Assembly (NCBI GenBank): GCA_031395645.1
Contig: JANNJM010000087.1
Coordinates: 186,001-250,000 of the forward strand
Direction of reading: 5' to 3'
From: SHZI01 sp031395645
GTDB taxonomy: Bacteria > Pseudomonadota > Gammaproteobacteria > Steroidobacterales > GCA-2729495
Length of the DNA stretch: 64,000 nucleotides
Made by a program: the position numbers and the translations under genes. The notes beneath the pieces were generated by a model. The model did not search any database and was not told where the DNA came from. It worked only from the letters and a program-made list of their open reading frames with translations. The stretch's first letter is position 1. The number at the start of each line of letters is the position of its first letter. Shown piece by piece: positions 54,043-63,437 of this stretch.

Positions 54043-54795
54043 ATGCGTCAGATCCGTCTCCTTGCGGCGGTCGGCGTCGTCTCGCTGATCGTTTCCACGC
54101 TGGCACTGCTCCCCGCCCGGATCGCGCTGGCCTTACTCGGCGTGCCTCCCAGCGTCGCAACCGGCGTATCCGGCACGGTCTGGAACGGCGCTGCACAAGG
54201 CCTGGCGCTCGGTGGTCTTGCCCTGGGTCCGGTCCGCTGGCACGCAAAGCCCGCACGGTTGTTACTGGGTCAGCTGGCAGCCGGCGTTGAGGCGACGCTG
54301 CCGGATGGCTTTCTGAACGCGACCGTCGCCCTGTCGCCGGGCAAGCGCATTGCCCTCAGTGACCTCGACGCTGCCGCGCCGCTTAGCTGGCTCGCGCCCG
54401 CACTGGGGCGTCCTGGCAGTCAGCTGACGGCGCGTTTCGAGCGGCTCGCGCTGAAGGCTGGCCGCGTCGAAGCGGCGACCGGCATCCTCCAGGTGGCGGG
54501 CATCGTCCTGCCAATCCCGACTGCCGGCCCCCAGCTGGCCCCTGCTGCCTACCAGGTAACGTTTGCGACCGACGATCTCAAGGCTGACGATCCGCTCACA
54601 GGCGTCCTCCAGGACAGTGGCGGACCGCTGGAGATTGCCGGTACGGTCAGGATCACGCCGCCCCGCTCCTACGAACTGAACGGCACGGCCAAGCCGCGTC
54701 CGGACGCGCCTCCCGAGCTGCGCAACGCCCTGCAAATGCTCGGACCTGCGACCCCGGATGGCGGTCACGCGCTGAGCATCGCCGGATCTTTCTAG
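54043..54795 (+). CDS. gspN: Type II secretion protein GspN
   Basis: 250 residues with an N-terminal membrane helix (LLAAVGVVSLIVSTLALLPA) and a periplasmic domain containing VSGTVWNGAAQGL and GPVRWHAKP. This is the GspN pattern, an auxiliary inner-membrane component found in many but not all T2SS operons. Last gene of the operon; its stop overlaps the end of the convergent AddA-like gene by four bases. Confidence 0.85.
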   Translation: MRQIRLLAAVGVVSLIVSTLALLPARIALALLGVPPSVATGVSGTVWNGAAQGLALGGLALGPVRWHAKPARLLLGQLAAGVEATLPDGFLNATVALSPGKRIALSDLDAAAPLSWLAPALGRPGSQLTARFERLALKAGRVEAATGILQVAGIVLPIPTAGPQLAPAAYQVTFATDDLKADDPLTGVLQDSGGPLEIAGTVRITPPRSYELNGTAKPRPDAPPELRNALQMLGPATPDGGHALSIAGSF

Positions 54796-57700
54796 TCCGC
54801 TGCCACCGTCTGCAGAAGGTGCAGTAGCGGGAAATACAGCGCGGTACGGATCGGACGTTGCTCGAGGCACGCGAACGCCTGCCGGTAGGCGCGCAGCTGG
54901 GGTGCGTAGCGTTCCACCTCCGAGCGGATGAAGGCGTCCCGGTCGCCGCCTTCGTGGCTGCTGGTCTTGTAGTCGACGATCCACCGGACGCCATCGGCCG
55001 CGACGAACGCCCGGTCGATGATCAGCTGCCTGAAGCGGTCCCCGTCGGCGATCGTCACCGCATACTCGTTCAGTTGTTCAGTGTGCTCCGCAGCGAGCAC
55101 CCAGCGTCCCTCCGGGTCCGTCAGCGCGTCCCGCAACACCGACTCGACGCGGCCAACGGCTTTGTCCAGTAGTGCTAACTCGACGCCCTGGCGGAGCAGC
55201 AGCTGGCGAAAGCGTGGACGGAGGCTTGTGAGCTTCGTGTCCGGGTACTGCCCGACACCATCGATGGCGATCTGCTGCAACCAGCGATGTGCCACCGAGC
55301 CCGCCTGTCGTGCCCAGGCACTGGTCCAGTCGTACGCGACCTGCGTCCGGGCTACCGGACTTACCCCGCGCGGCAGGGACAGTGCCGAAGGCGGCGAAGG
55401 GCGTTGCCAGTCTGACGGCAACCGGCGCAGCAGTGGCTGGCGCCAGTGGGCGACCGGATCGACAGGCGCTTTGGCGTCGCTCGACCCGTTCGCGGGCGCA
55501 GGCCAGTCAGCCCCGACGACAGGCCACAGCCGGTCGAGCAGACTCCCCTTCACCCGACCCGGGGACGGGCGTGACTTCGTCTGCCCAAACACATGCAGGC
55601 GCTCGCGGGCACGGGTGACAGCGACGTACAGCAGCCGGTCTGTCTCGGCAAGTTCCTGCCGCGCGCGGAGTTTCCACAGCAGTTCGTACAGCGGGTCGCC
55701 GGCAGCGCCACTGGCATTGAGCGGTGCCAGCAGCAGATCAAGCGCGCCGTGTGCGCCAAGTTCCTGCCAGAGCAGGGCCGGGCGGTCCTCGCGACGGATT
55801 CCCCGGCCCAGTCCGGGGACGATGACGGTGTCGAACTGCAGGCCCTTGGCCTTGTGGATCGTCATCACCTGCACACGGGCACCAAGGCCTGGCAGGGAGG
55901 CACGCTTCTTGTCCAGCGCCGCGGCGAGCGCCAGCAGGTCGGCATGCTCGCCACCGATGTCATGCCGGCCGATTTCGTCGAGGATCAGATCGGTGAGCGG
56001 CAGTTCACGGCCCGCGATAGCAGGCCCACCCAGTTCAAGCCAGACACCTTCCACGACATCCCGCAACGGGATCTGGCCCAGCCGGGCCAGGCCCGCCTCG
56101 AAGGCGGCGGTCACCCTGCTGGCGCCTGCCCGTCCTTCGGGGGTCAGGGTCGCCAGGGTCGCAGGGTCGCGGGCGAGCTCGAACAGGGTCCGTTCGTCCT
56201 GCACGGCGCCCAGGCGTTCGAGGTCCACGAGCGACAGGCCGCACCAGGGGGCCCGCAGCACCGTCAGCCAGGCCAACCGGTTGCCGGCCTGCACCAGTGC
56301 CCCCGTGATCGCGACGAGGTCATTGGCCAGCGAGGTGCGCCCGAGCGCCACCAGCTCGGTTACGGCCAGCGCGATACCCGCGGCGCGCAGCGCGGAGACC
56401 ACGTGGGGTGCGTGGCTGCGACTGCGGACCAGAATGCCGATGCTCCCCGAGGGCCAGCGCGCCAGGGCATCGCGCACCACGCGCACCACCTCGTCCGCTT
56501 CCGCCTCTGGTTCATCCCAAGCCGACGCGTGCACGGTGACAGCGGCAGGGTCGATTTCGGGCCCGCTGCGGACAGCCACACCGGGCGCAAAAGAGATGGC
56601 GCTGCTGACGAGGTCATCGCTCCGCGGGAAGACCTGCTCGAAGCACTGGTTTGCCCAGGTGACCAGCGCGGGTACCGAGCGGAAATTGGCGCGCAGGCGC
56701 AGGAACTCGAGCGTGACACCCGGCAGGCCGTGATCCCGCACGTCGAGAAACAGCCGGACCTCCGCCTGTCGGAACCGGTAAATCGACTGCATCGGATCGC
56801 CAACCAGAAACAGCGTACGCCCGTCTCCGGGTGTCCAGCCACGCGTCAGGGCGCGGAGCAGCGCGTACTGCGCCTGGGAGGTGTCCTGAAACTCGTCGAG
56901 CAGGAGGTGCTGGAGCCGCCAGTCGATGCGCAACGCCAGTTCGCTGGGTGCAGACTCGTCGCCCAGTGCAACCCGGCCCTCAGCAGCGATTTCCGCGTAG
57001 TCGGTTTCACCTTCAGCGGCAAACGTCAGCTTCAACTCCGCTGCTGCGTAGGGCAGCAGCGTGAGCAGCGACTCGAGCGCACTCCATTGGGCCGCTGAGT
57101 AGTGCGGCAATGGCAGCTTCTTCGCCGTGACCAGCGCCTCCAGCAAGCCATCGGCGGCGCGTAGTGCGCCGAGAATCTCCACGGCGTGCGCCTTGAGGTC
57201 TTTCTGATCCGCCGGGATGCCATTCGTGACCGTGAACTTCTGGCGCCACTGCTCTTCTTCCGTCAGAAACAGCTTGGCCGCAAATTGCCACCATGCCGTC
57301 CGCTCGGCCAGGGACTGACCGGCAGGCAGGTCCACACCCCGATTGATCGCAGCAGCGTGCACGACCTCGGCGAGTTCCGCGCGCCGCTCTGCGGGCATCG
57401 CCGTCTCCACGCGTTCGAGCTCGCGTTCAACCAGCCGGGCCAGGCTGCTCTCAAGGTCTCTGCGGGCGGCAACCGGGTCCTGGCCAGCGCCGATAAACGG
57501 CAGCCACTGGTCCCGCCTCACGAGTAGCAGCGACAGAAGTTCTTCGGCCCGATCGGGCTCGTTGTCCAGGTGGCGTAACAGGTTGGCCACTGCCACTTCG
57601 GGGCCATTGGATTCTGCGACCAGCCGGAGTGTGGCCCGCGCCGCAAGCCGGTACAGACGGTCGGGCTGCTCGCTGATCGCACGCAGCACGCTGGCGCCTG

Positions 57701-58082
57701 CACTCACCGGCGCGCTGCGCGCGAGGGTAGCGTTCAGGGCGTCGATGGTGCTGATGCGCAGTCGCGCGGGATGCCGGGGCAATTGCCAGCCCCGAACGTC
57801 GTCCCGGGCGCGCACGGCGGCAACCAGTGACCGCAGTTCGGGAACGGAGTCCATAGTCAGTGCGCCGATAATGCGCCGCTGCATCTCTGCAGCAGCTTTC
57901 CTGGTGAAGGTCACGGCCAGGATTTCTTCAGGCTCGTTGGCCTGCGCCAACAGGCAGAGGTAACGCCGCACCAGCAGCTCGGTCTTGCCGGCACCGGCGG
58001 GTGCCTGGACGAGAAAAGAGCGTCCGGTATCGAGGGCGCGCTCGCGTTCGGCGGCGTCCGGCGCGGGTAGTGGCTGTATCAC
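54792..58082 (-). CDS. AddA/RecB-like UvrD-type helicase-nuclease
   Basis: 1096 residues from a GTG that overlaps the stop of the upstream nuclease gene (GTGA). Walker A APAGAGKTELL at 27-37, VTFTRKAAAEM, the DEFQDTSQAQ Walker B motif, LFLVGDPMQSIYRFRQAE, MTIHKAKGLQFDTVI and VAVTRARERLHV cover the superfamily 1 helicase motifs. The C-terminal PD-(D/E)XK nuclease has RWIVDYKTSSHEGG. With the neighbour it should act on double-strand breaks like AddAB/RecBCD. Confidence 0.93.
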   Translation of the reverse strand: MIQPLPAPDAAERERALDTGRSFLVQAPAGAGKTELLVRRYLCLLAQANEPEEILAVTFTRKAAAEMQRRIIGALTMDSVPELRSLVAAVRARDDVRGWQLPRHPARLRISTIDALNATLARSAPVSAGASVLRAISEQPDRLYRLAARATLRLVAESNGPEVAVANLLRHLDNEPDRAEELLSLLLVRRDQWLPFIGAGQDPVAARRDLESSLARLVERELERVETAMPAERRAELAEVVHAAAINRGVDLPAGQSLAERTAWWQFAAKLFLTEEEQWRQKFTVTNGIPADQKDLKAHAVEILGALRAADGLLEALVTAKKLPLPHYSAAQWSALESLLTLLPYAAAELKLTFAAEGETDYAEIAAEGRVALGDESAPSELALRIDWRLQHLLLDEFQDTSQAQYALLRALTRGWTPGDGRTLFLVGDPMQSIYRFRQAEVRLFLDVRDHGLPGVTLEFLRLRANFRSVPALVTWANQCFEQVFPRSDDLVSSAISFAPGVAVRSGPEIDPAAVTVHASAWDEPEAEADEVVRVVRDALARWPSGSIGILVRSRSHAPHVVSALRAAGIALAVTELVALGRTSLANDLVAITGALVQAGNRLAWLTVLRAPWCGLSLVDLERLGAVQDERTLFELARDPATLATLTPEGRAGASRVTAAFEAGLARLGQIPLRDVVEGVWLELGGPAIAGRELPLTDLILDEIGRHDIGGEHADLLALAAALDKKRASLPGLGARVQVMTIHKAKGLQFDTVIVPGLGRGIRREDRPALLWQELGAHGALDLLLAPLNASGAAGDPLYELLWKLRARQELAETDRLLYVAVTRARERLHVFGQTKSRPSPGRVKGSLLDRLWPVVGADWPAPANGSSDAKAPVDPVAHWRQPLLRRLPSDWQRPSPPSALSLPRGVSPVARTQVAYDWTSAWARQAGSVAHRWLQQIAIDGVGQYPDTKLTSLRPRFRQLLLRQGVELALLDKAVGRVESVLRDALTDPEGRWVLAAEHTEQLNEYAVTIADGDRFRQLIIDRAFVAADGVRWIVDYKTSSHEGGDRDAFIRSEVERYAPQLRAYRQAFACLEQRPIRTALYFPLLHLLQTVAAD

Positions 58083-60772
58083 TCGTCCTCGTCCTCCACC
58101 GGCTCGTCGTCGTCGGACCACACACCGAGGTCGTGAATCCGGGTCAGGCCAGCGAACTGACCAGGCGCCCAGTTGCGGTCCCTGGGGTCCACGCGAAAAT
58201 CGCCGGCGGTGAACTCCCCGGCCAGGGTTTCGAGCTGTATTCGCCAGCGCGTCAACAGGCCGTGCCAGTCAAGATCAGCGCCCCTGATGAAGCGTGCAGC
58301 GGGTTTAATGCCGTTGATGCCGAGCGCGTCCTCGCCGACACCCTGGAGTTTTCCTCCCCCAGGTCGCAGCTGGATAACGGCCATACCGCGGCTGCGAACC
58401 GTCACGGCGTACAACGGCAGCTGGCTGTCCGGCAGCCGTGCTGTCTTCCACCCGCTGGGCTTGAACTGGCCGGTCTTGTAGTCAATCACCAGTTCACCGC
58501 CGTCTGCCAGCCGATCGAGACGATCCAGGCGAATCTCCAGCGGCAGTGATCCGATGCTGACCGCTCGTCTGACTTCGGTCTCCACCCGGAATACGGGGCG
58601 GTCCCTGTCCAGTTCACGCAGATTGAGCAGCAGCTTCCAGAGGCGCTCACTTTCCAGCGGCCGAAGGCTGGCGTAAAACGGCTCGCCGGCCGGCAGAAAC
58701 TCATCCAGAACGGCGTCGACCAGCGGCTCGAACAGGGTGCGCAAGAGATCGGGATCAAGCCCGCCGATGCCCGCCGAGCACTGCTCGAGGCGGTAGAGTT
58801 TCTCGAACAGGCGATGCACCACCCTGCCACGAGTGGCGCGATCCAGGGGCCGGGCCGGCGCTTCGAGAGGCGCGCCGCGCAACCTGAATTCCACGAACGC
58901 GCGCGCCGGGCACACCGACTGCATGGCCAGGAATCGGGTGCCGCCGGGGACTTTCGGCCCTGGTGATCTGGCCGGCGGGGGATCTGCGACTACGTCGTCC
59001 GTCTGTGCAGATTCAGCGATGAGTTGCCGGTCCGGGTGGAGTTCCGCCTCTTCCGCCGGTATGCCATAACGTTGCGCCGCTGCCAGCAGGGGACTTGCGA
59101 GCAGCGGACTGGGCAGCGTTTCGGTCTCGTCCTGTACCGCCGGCCAGCTCAGGCAAAGATTTTCGGCTGAGACCAGTAGCTGCTCGAAGCGCCGCCGCGT
59201 GTGCGCCTCCAGCGTGGCTGCCGAGACTGCGGGGATGCCGGCTGCTTTCTGGAGTGCGAGTGGGATCAGCGGGTGTGGTCGCGTCGGCGGGGGCCAGTGG
59301 TCTGCGGTCATGCCGCAGATCCACAGCGCGCTGAACTCCTGGCCCTCCGCCTCGCGCAGACTGAGAACCTGCACGGCCCCGCGTGAGCTCTCCGGCTCAA
59401 AAGGCCGGTCCCGGGCCTGCTCCGCCAGGAACCCGAACGCGGTCTGCAACGGCAATGAGCCGGCGACCTCGTCCGTCCCCGCAAAGGACTCCAGCAAGCG
59501 CTGCCAGGCCTCGGTTGCCTGATATTCCTCGCTGGCGAGACCGCGGTCACCGGGCCAGCCGGCGACTGTCAGCCAGTCGCTGAAGTGTCCTGCCCACTGG
59601 CTGGGTGGCAGGCGCCGACTGCGTAACGTGCTCGCCAGAGATTCTGCCCCGCGCCACTGCCTGGCCAGTTGGCTGGCAAGCTGGCTGGAGTCGTCGTCGA
59701 GCACGCGCAGCAGCGTGCGCAGCAGCACGCGTTCCAAAGGCAGCCGACGCAGTTTGAGTTCGGCGCGAGAGCGGCCTGCACGTTCCTGGTCAGCCCCCGC
59801 CAGGTAGCAGGACCCCAGCAGAAAACTGGCCTGGTCAAACGTCAGCTCGGTAGCCAGCAGCCGGAGCATCGTGAGCGCACAATAAACGACCGGGTAGTCG
59901 GCCAGTTGTCGCCCGGCCGCCAATGCCACCGGCCGGATCCGGGGTTCGCGCAGTTGCCAGCCGGGCGCCAGCACGTCCAGACCAATGCGACGCGCGCGGT
60001 CGGCACTCTGCTCCAGGTTGGCAAGCACAATGGCTACGGTGGCGCCGGGCTGCGCGCTGGCGTGACCGGCTGCCCAGCGAAATGCCCGGGCCAGCTCGTC
60101 GCCTTCGTCACGGGCGGCGACAATCTCACGGGGTCCGGCCTGGGGTCTTGGCACTACCGTGACCACCGTCCGGCCAGCTTCTGCAAGACCGGCCGCGAGC
60201 TTGCTCATGGCGGGAGTCCAGGGCTCGAAACCGGCGAATCCAAGCTGCCCTGCCCCACTGGAGTGAACGTCTCGCCCCGGATGACCGAGGACGTTCAGCA
60301 GCCCGTCACTGTCCTGCCAGTGGCGCATCCTGAGCTCACCCGTGTAGGCGTCCACCCAGTGTGCGAAGGCCCTGCCATCCTCGGAATCGGCCGCCTCATG
60401 CAGCTGCCTGGGGAGAATTCCCCAGGCCTGGCAGAGCCGCCAGCCCGCAGCAACCAGTGGCACGATGACACCGGCATTGAGGTGGTCCTGTCGGTCACCG
60501 GCAAGCACGCGGCGCCAGACCAGCCGGGTCTCGTCATCCGTCAACAGGCGCAAGCGGCCTGGGGGAGCGTCCCGCAGGGTGAGCCCTTCCCACGTGCGCC
60601 GCAGCCATGCGTCGAGCGGCAGGACGTCGGGTGAAGGCCAGGCGCGCGCGCCCGAGGCCGCCTGTGTCTGGTCGTGGCGCGAGCGGATCTGCCGGGCGAG
60701 ACGGTGCGTGGCAGTGATGACCGTGCCGCCTCCACCAAGCACGGCCTCGCTCTGGAACGTGTCATTCACCAC
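58079..60772 (-). CDS. AddB-like PD-(D/E)XK nuclease, probable DNA repair protein
   Basis: 897 residues. It matches the class described as probable DNA repair protein that pairs with the AddA-like helicase: inactivated helicase-like N-terminus (TVITATHRLARQIR), SLREAEGQEFSALWICGM, and a C-terminal nuclease with Asp and Lys in LVIDYKTGQFKPSGW. The cysteine cluster that forms the iron-sulfur site in AddB and Cas4 is lost: the tail reads NWAPGQFAGLTRIHDL where CxxC...C is expected, and only the upstream MQSVCPARAF cysteine remains. GTG start. Confidence 0.9.
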   Translation of the reverse strand: MVNDTFQSEAVLGGGGTVITATHRLARQIRSRHDQTQAASGARAWPSPDVLPLDAWLRRTWEGLTLRDAPPGRLRLLTDDETRLVWRRVLAGDRQDHLNAGVIVPLVAAGWRLCQAWGILPRQLHEAADSEDGRAFAHWVDAYTGELRMRHWQDSDGLLNVLGHPGRDVHSSGAGQLGFAGFEPWTPAMSKLAAGLAEAGRTVVTVVPRPQAGPREIVAARDEGDELARAFRWAAGHASAQPGATVAIVLANLEQSADRARRIGLDVLAPGWQLREPRIRPVALAAGRQLADYPVVYCALTMLRLLATELTFDQASFLLGSCYLAGADQERAGRSRAELKLRRLPLERVLLRTLLRVLDDDSSQLASQLARQWRGAESLASTLRSRRLPPSQWAGHFSDWLTVAGWPGDRGLASEEYQATEAWQRLLESFAGTDEVAGSLPLQTAFGFLAEQARDRPFEPESSRGAVQVLSLREAEGQEFSALWICGMTADHWPPPTRPHPLIPLALQKAAGIPAVSAATLEAHTRRRFEQLLVSAENLCLSWPAVQDETETLPSPLLASPLLAAAQRYGIPAEEAELHPDRQLIAESAQTDDVVADPPPARSPGPKVPGGTRFLAMQSVCPARAFVEFRLRGAPLEAPARPLDRATRGRVVHRLFEKLYRLEQCSAGIGGLDPDLLRTLFEPLVDAVLDEFLPAGEPFYASLRPLESERLWKLLLNLRELDRDRPVFRVETEVRRAVSIGSLPLEIRLDRLDRLADGGELVIDYKTGQFKPSGWKTARLPDSQLPLYAVTVRSRGMAVIQLRPGGGKLQGVGEDALGINGIKPAARFIRGADLDWHGLLTRWRIQLETLAGEFTAGDFRVDPRDRNWAPGQFAGLTRIHDLGVWSDDDEPVEDEDE

Positions 60773-60811
60773 GGCGACCGCCGGCGGCGCACCGACGCTG
60801 GCTGGTGTTCG

Positions 60812-62041
60812 TCAGGCCGCCTGCTCGGCGGCATGACTTTCCAGCAGAACGTGCATGCGCGCAAAAACATCCCGCAGGGTTTCCGGATCCGGGAGATTCG
60901 TGATGCGGAAGAAATTCCGGTCAGTGGTGTTGAAGCTGGTACCTGGCGCTACCAGCACGTGCTTCTTCTCGAGCAGGTCCAACGCAAAGCGCTGGTCGTC
61001 AAAGGCGGGAAAGCGTTCCTGGTCGACACCGATAAATGCGTACATCGCCCCTTGCGGCGCCGTCACGTGCAGGTAGGGACTGGCGGCGACTGCATCGATG
61101 ATTACCTGCCGCGACTCGTAGAGCCGTCCACCGGGACGGACCAGTTCCTGGATACTCTGGTAGCCGCCCAGTGCCGTCTGCACGGCCCATTGACCGGGCA
61201 CGTTGCTACACAGACGCAACGAGGCCAGCAGGTCGAGACCCTGCAGGTAGTCACGGGCGTGTTCGCGCGCCCCACTGTAGGAGACCCACCCTACGCGATA
61301 GCCACAGGCCCGGTAAACCTTGGAGAGACCGCTGAACGTGGCGCACAGCGTGTCGTTAACCAGCGTGGCCAGTGGGATGAACTTCGCGCCGTCGTAGGTC
61401 ATCTGGTCGTAGATCTCGTCACTGAAAATGACCAGCTGGTGCTTTTCGGCAATGCGCACGATCGCGCGCAGTGTTTCTTCCGAGTACACGGCACCCGTCG
61501 GGTTGTTCGGATTGATCACGACGATACCGCGGGTGCGCGGCGTCACCAGCCGGGCAATAGCATCCGGATCTGGCTGGAATCCATCATCAGGGTGGCAGGG
61601 ATAGTGCACGGCCTTGCCCTGGTTGAGCGTGACGCTCGCGGTCCACAGCGGATAGTCGGGGCTGGGTATCAGGATCTCGTCACCCGGATCCAGCAGCGCT
61701 CGCAGCGTGAGATCAATCAGCTCACTGACACCGTTGCCGATGAAGACGTCCTCGGCGGTCACCCCGTTTACACCCCGGGACTGCTGCTGCATGACGACCG
61801 CTTCCCGGGCCGGGAAGATGCCCTTCTGGTGGCAGTAGCCCTCGGCGCTGGCCAGATTCTCGATCATGGCGAGACGCATCGTCTCCGGGGCGCGGAAGCC
61901 GAACCGTCCGGGATTGCCAATGTTCAGCGAGATAATTTCGTAGCCGCGCCGCTCCATCTCGTTGGCCTGATTGGCAAGCCGGCCACGAATTTCGTAACGG
62001 ACGTTGAGCAATGCGGAGCTGGGTTTGAATGACGTGTGCAT
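60812..62041 (-). CDS. alaA: AlaA-like PLP aminotransferase
   Basis: 409 residues of fold type I. PLP lysine is Lys241 in FSGLSKVYRACGYRVGW; INPNNPTGAVYS and IFSDEIYDQMTY are the cofactor-binding regions. The opening VRYEIRGRLANQANEMERRG is typical of AlaA, the alanine-pyruvate-forming aminotransferase. The C-terminal RITNLPDPETLRDVFARM fits. It lies 39 bases after the AddB-like gene start region on the same strand but is probably an independent function. Confidence 0.92.
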   Translation of the reverse strand: MHTSFKPSSALLNVRYEIRGRLANQANEMERRGYEIISLNIGNPGRFGFRAPETMRLAMIENLASAEGYCHQKGIFPAREAVVMQQQSRGVNGVTAEDVFIGNGVSELIDLTLRALLDPGDEILIPSPDYPLWTASVTLNQGKAVHYPCHPDDGFQPDPDAIARLVTPRTRGIVVINPNNPTGAVYSEETLRAIVRIAEKHQLVIFSDEIYDQMTYDGAKFIPLATLVNDTLCATFSGLSKVYRACGYRVGWVSYSGAREHARDYLQGLDLLASLRLCSNVPGQWAVQTALGGYQSIQELVRPGGRLYESRQVIIDAVAASPYLHVTAPQGAMYAFIGVDQERFPAFDDQRFALDLLEKKHVLVAPGTSFNTTDRNFFRITNLPDPETLRDVFARMHVLLESHAAEQAA

Positions 62042-62056
62042 GGGGATCGGTATCTC

Positions 62057-63310
62057 TCAGGTTGCCGCTGGTCGCGGTGCGGGTAGCGGAATGCCACTGC
62101 GAAACTGCGTCGCGATCAGCAGCGCCAGGGTCACCAGGCCTGCAACGAGCAGAAAAGCATTGTCGTAGGCTCCCGCCTGGTCCCGGATCGCGCCGATCAG
62201 CGGCGGCCCGAGACCACCGCCGAAGGTGTCGAGCACGGTGATCGCCCCCAGGATCTTGCCCAGGTGCTGCGGTCCGAAGTAGTCCGCGGCCAGCAATTGC
62301 AGGAGCGTATACAGCCCGCCCCAACCAAGTCCGAAGAACACCAGGCCTGCCCACAGCACGCTGACACCCGGCATCGTCAGGAGCACTGCCCCGACGGCCA
62401 TGATTGAGAGGGTCGCGACAAATACCGGCTTGCGACCGAGGCGGTCGGCCAGAAAGCCACTCGCAATCTTGCCGAGCAGCCCCAGGTAGAAGAGCACCGT
62501 GTAGCTGAAGCCGGCATCCATTGGCGAGAAGCCACGGCCGAGCATGTAGAGATTGAGGTGCGCCTGCGTGCCGATGATCGAGAAGAAGGTGAACATCGCG
62601 ACCAGCGCGAGGACCCAGAAGTTGCTGGTCCGGAGCGCGGCACGCAGGGACAGGCTGACTGCAGCACCACGGGAGGTAGCGGTCCGGGGCTGTTGGGCTG
62701 TCAGGTCAGCGGGACGTTCCCGGACGATGAAGAGAATGACAGGAACCAGGAGCAGCGGCAGAAGGCTCGTCCAGGCAAACGCCGGGCGGAAGCCGATCTC
62801 CCCGATCAGCGCGGCGTTCAACGGCGGCAGCGTGCCGTTGCCGAGGCTCGTACCGGCCAGGGCTATGCCTAAGGCAAGGCCGCGATCCTTCACGAACCAG
62901 CGCGACACGAGAATGACATTGACCACCAGGCCGCAAGTGGCCAGTGCTGACGCGAACAGCACGTGAATCCAGTAGATGGTGCTCAGACTGTCGGCGGTTG
63001 AATACAGGAAGTAACCGGCGGACAGCAGCGCGGCGCCAATCAGCATCAGCGGTCGCACGCCAAAGCGATCGGCGGCAGCCCCGGCCAGGGGCGCCATCAG
63101 CCCGCTCACCCCCAGGGTAATGGCGTCGCGCGCCTTGAGGGCAGCAAGGCTCACGGGTGCACCGCCGGCCTGGCTCAGCGCTTCGAGCAAGGGCTTGTCG
63201 AAGACGTTGAGACCGCCGAGCGTCATGCCGTTCGTGATCAGCAGGATGACGCCAGACGCCACGGCAATGATCCAGCCGTAGTACAAGCCGCTGCCGTCCT
63301 TTGCCGTCAC
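62057..63310 (-). CDS. MFS transporter, OFA/monocarboxylate-like
   Basis: 417 residues with twelve predicted membrane helices. GVSGLMAPLAGAAADRFGVRP is the loop 2-3 motif and FLADRLGRKPVF the repeat of it between helices 8 and 9. VNVILVSRWFVKDRGLALGI and the start GLYYGWIIAVASGVILLITNG are typical of oxalate-formate/monocarboxylate antiporters. It may carry carboxylates; substrate not readable. It starts 128 bases from the divergent VOC gene. Confidence 0.88.
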   Translation of the reverse strand: MTAKDGSGLYYGWIIAVASGVILLITNGMTLGGLNVFDKPLLEALSQAGGAPVSLAALKARDAITLGVSGLMAPLAGAAADRFGVRPLMLIGAALLSAGYFLYSTADSLSTIYWIHVLFASALATCGLVVNVILVSRWFVKDRGLALGIALAGTSLGNGTLPPLNAALIGEIGFRPAFAWTSLLPLLLVPVILFIVRERPADLTAQQPRTATSRGAAVSLSLRAALRTSNFWVLALVAMFTFFSIIGTQAHLNLYMLGRGFSPMDAGFSYTVLFYLGLLGKIASGFLADRLGRKPVFVATLSIMAVGAVLLTMPGVSVLWAGLVFFGLGWGGLYTLLQLLAADYFGPQHLGKILGAITVLDTFGGGLGPPLIGAIRDQAGAYDNAFLLVAGLVTLALLIATQFRSGIPLPAPRPAAT

Positions 63311-63437
63311 TGGGGTGCTGCCCTGTCAGATGCGGCGGTCACCATACCGGAATCGCACCGGTTCGACGACCCCATTGCCGGCGAGTGTCGGCAGGCTAAG
63401 ATTGGCTACTGCCAAGAGGAAAACTTGAGGCCACAAG

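Noticed and set aside
55018..57098. Two open frames of about 500-570 codons on the plus strand
   Set aside because: Antisense shadows of the AddA-like gene, produced by GC-rich codon bias; Ser/Arg-rich and without domains.
60674..62032. Open frame of about 452 codons on the plus strand
   Set aside because: Antisense shadow of the AlaA-like aminotransferase gene.
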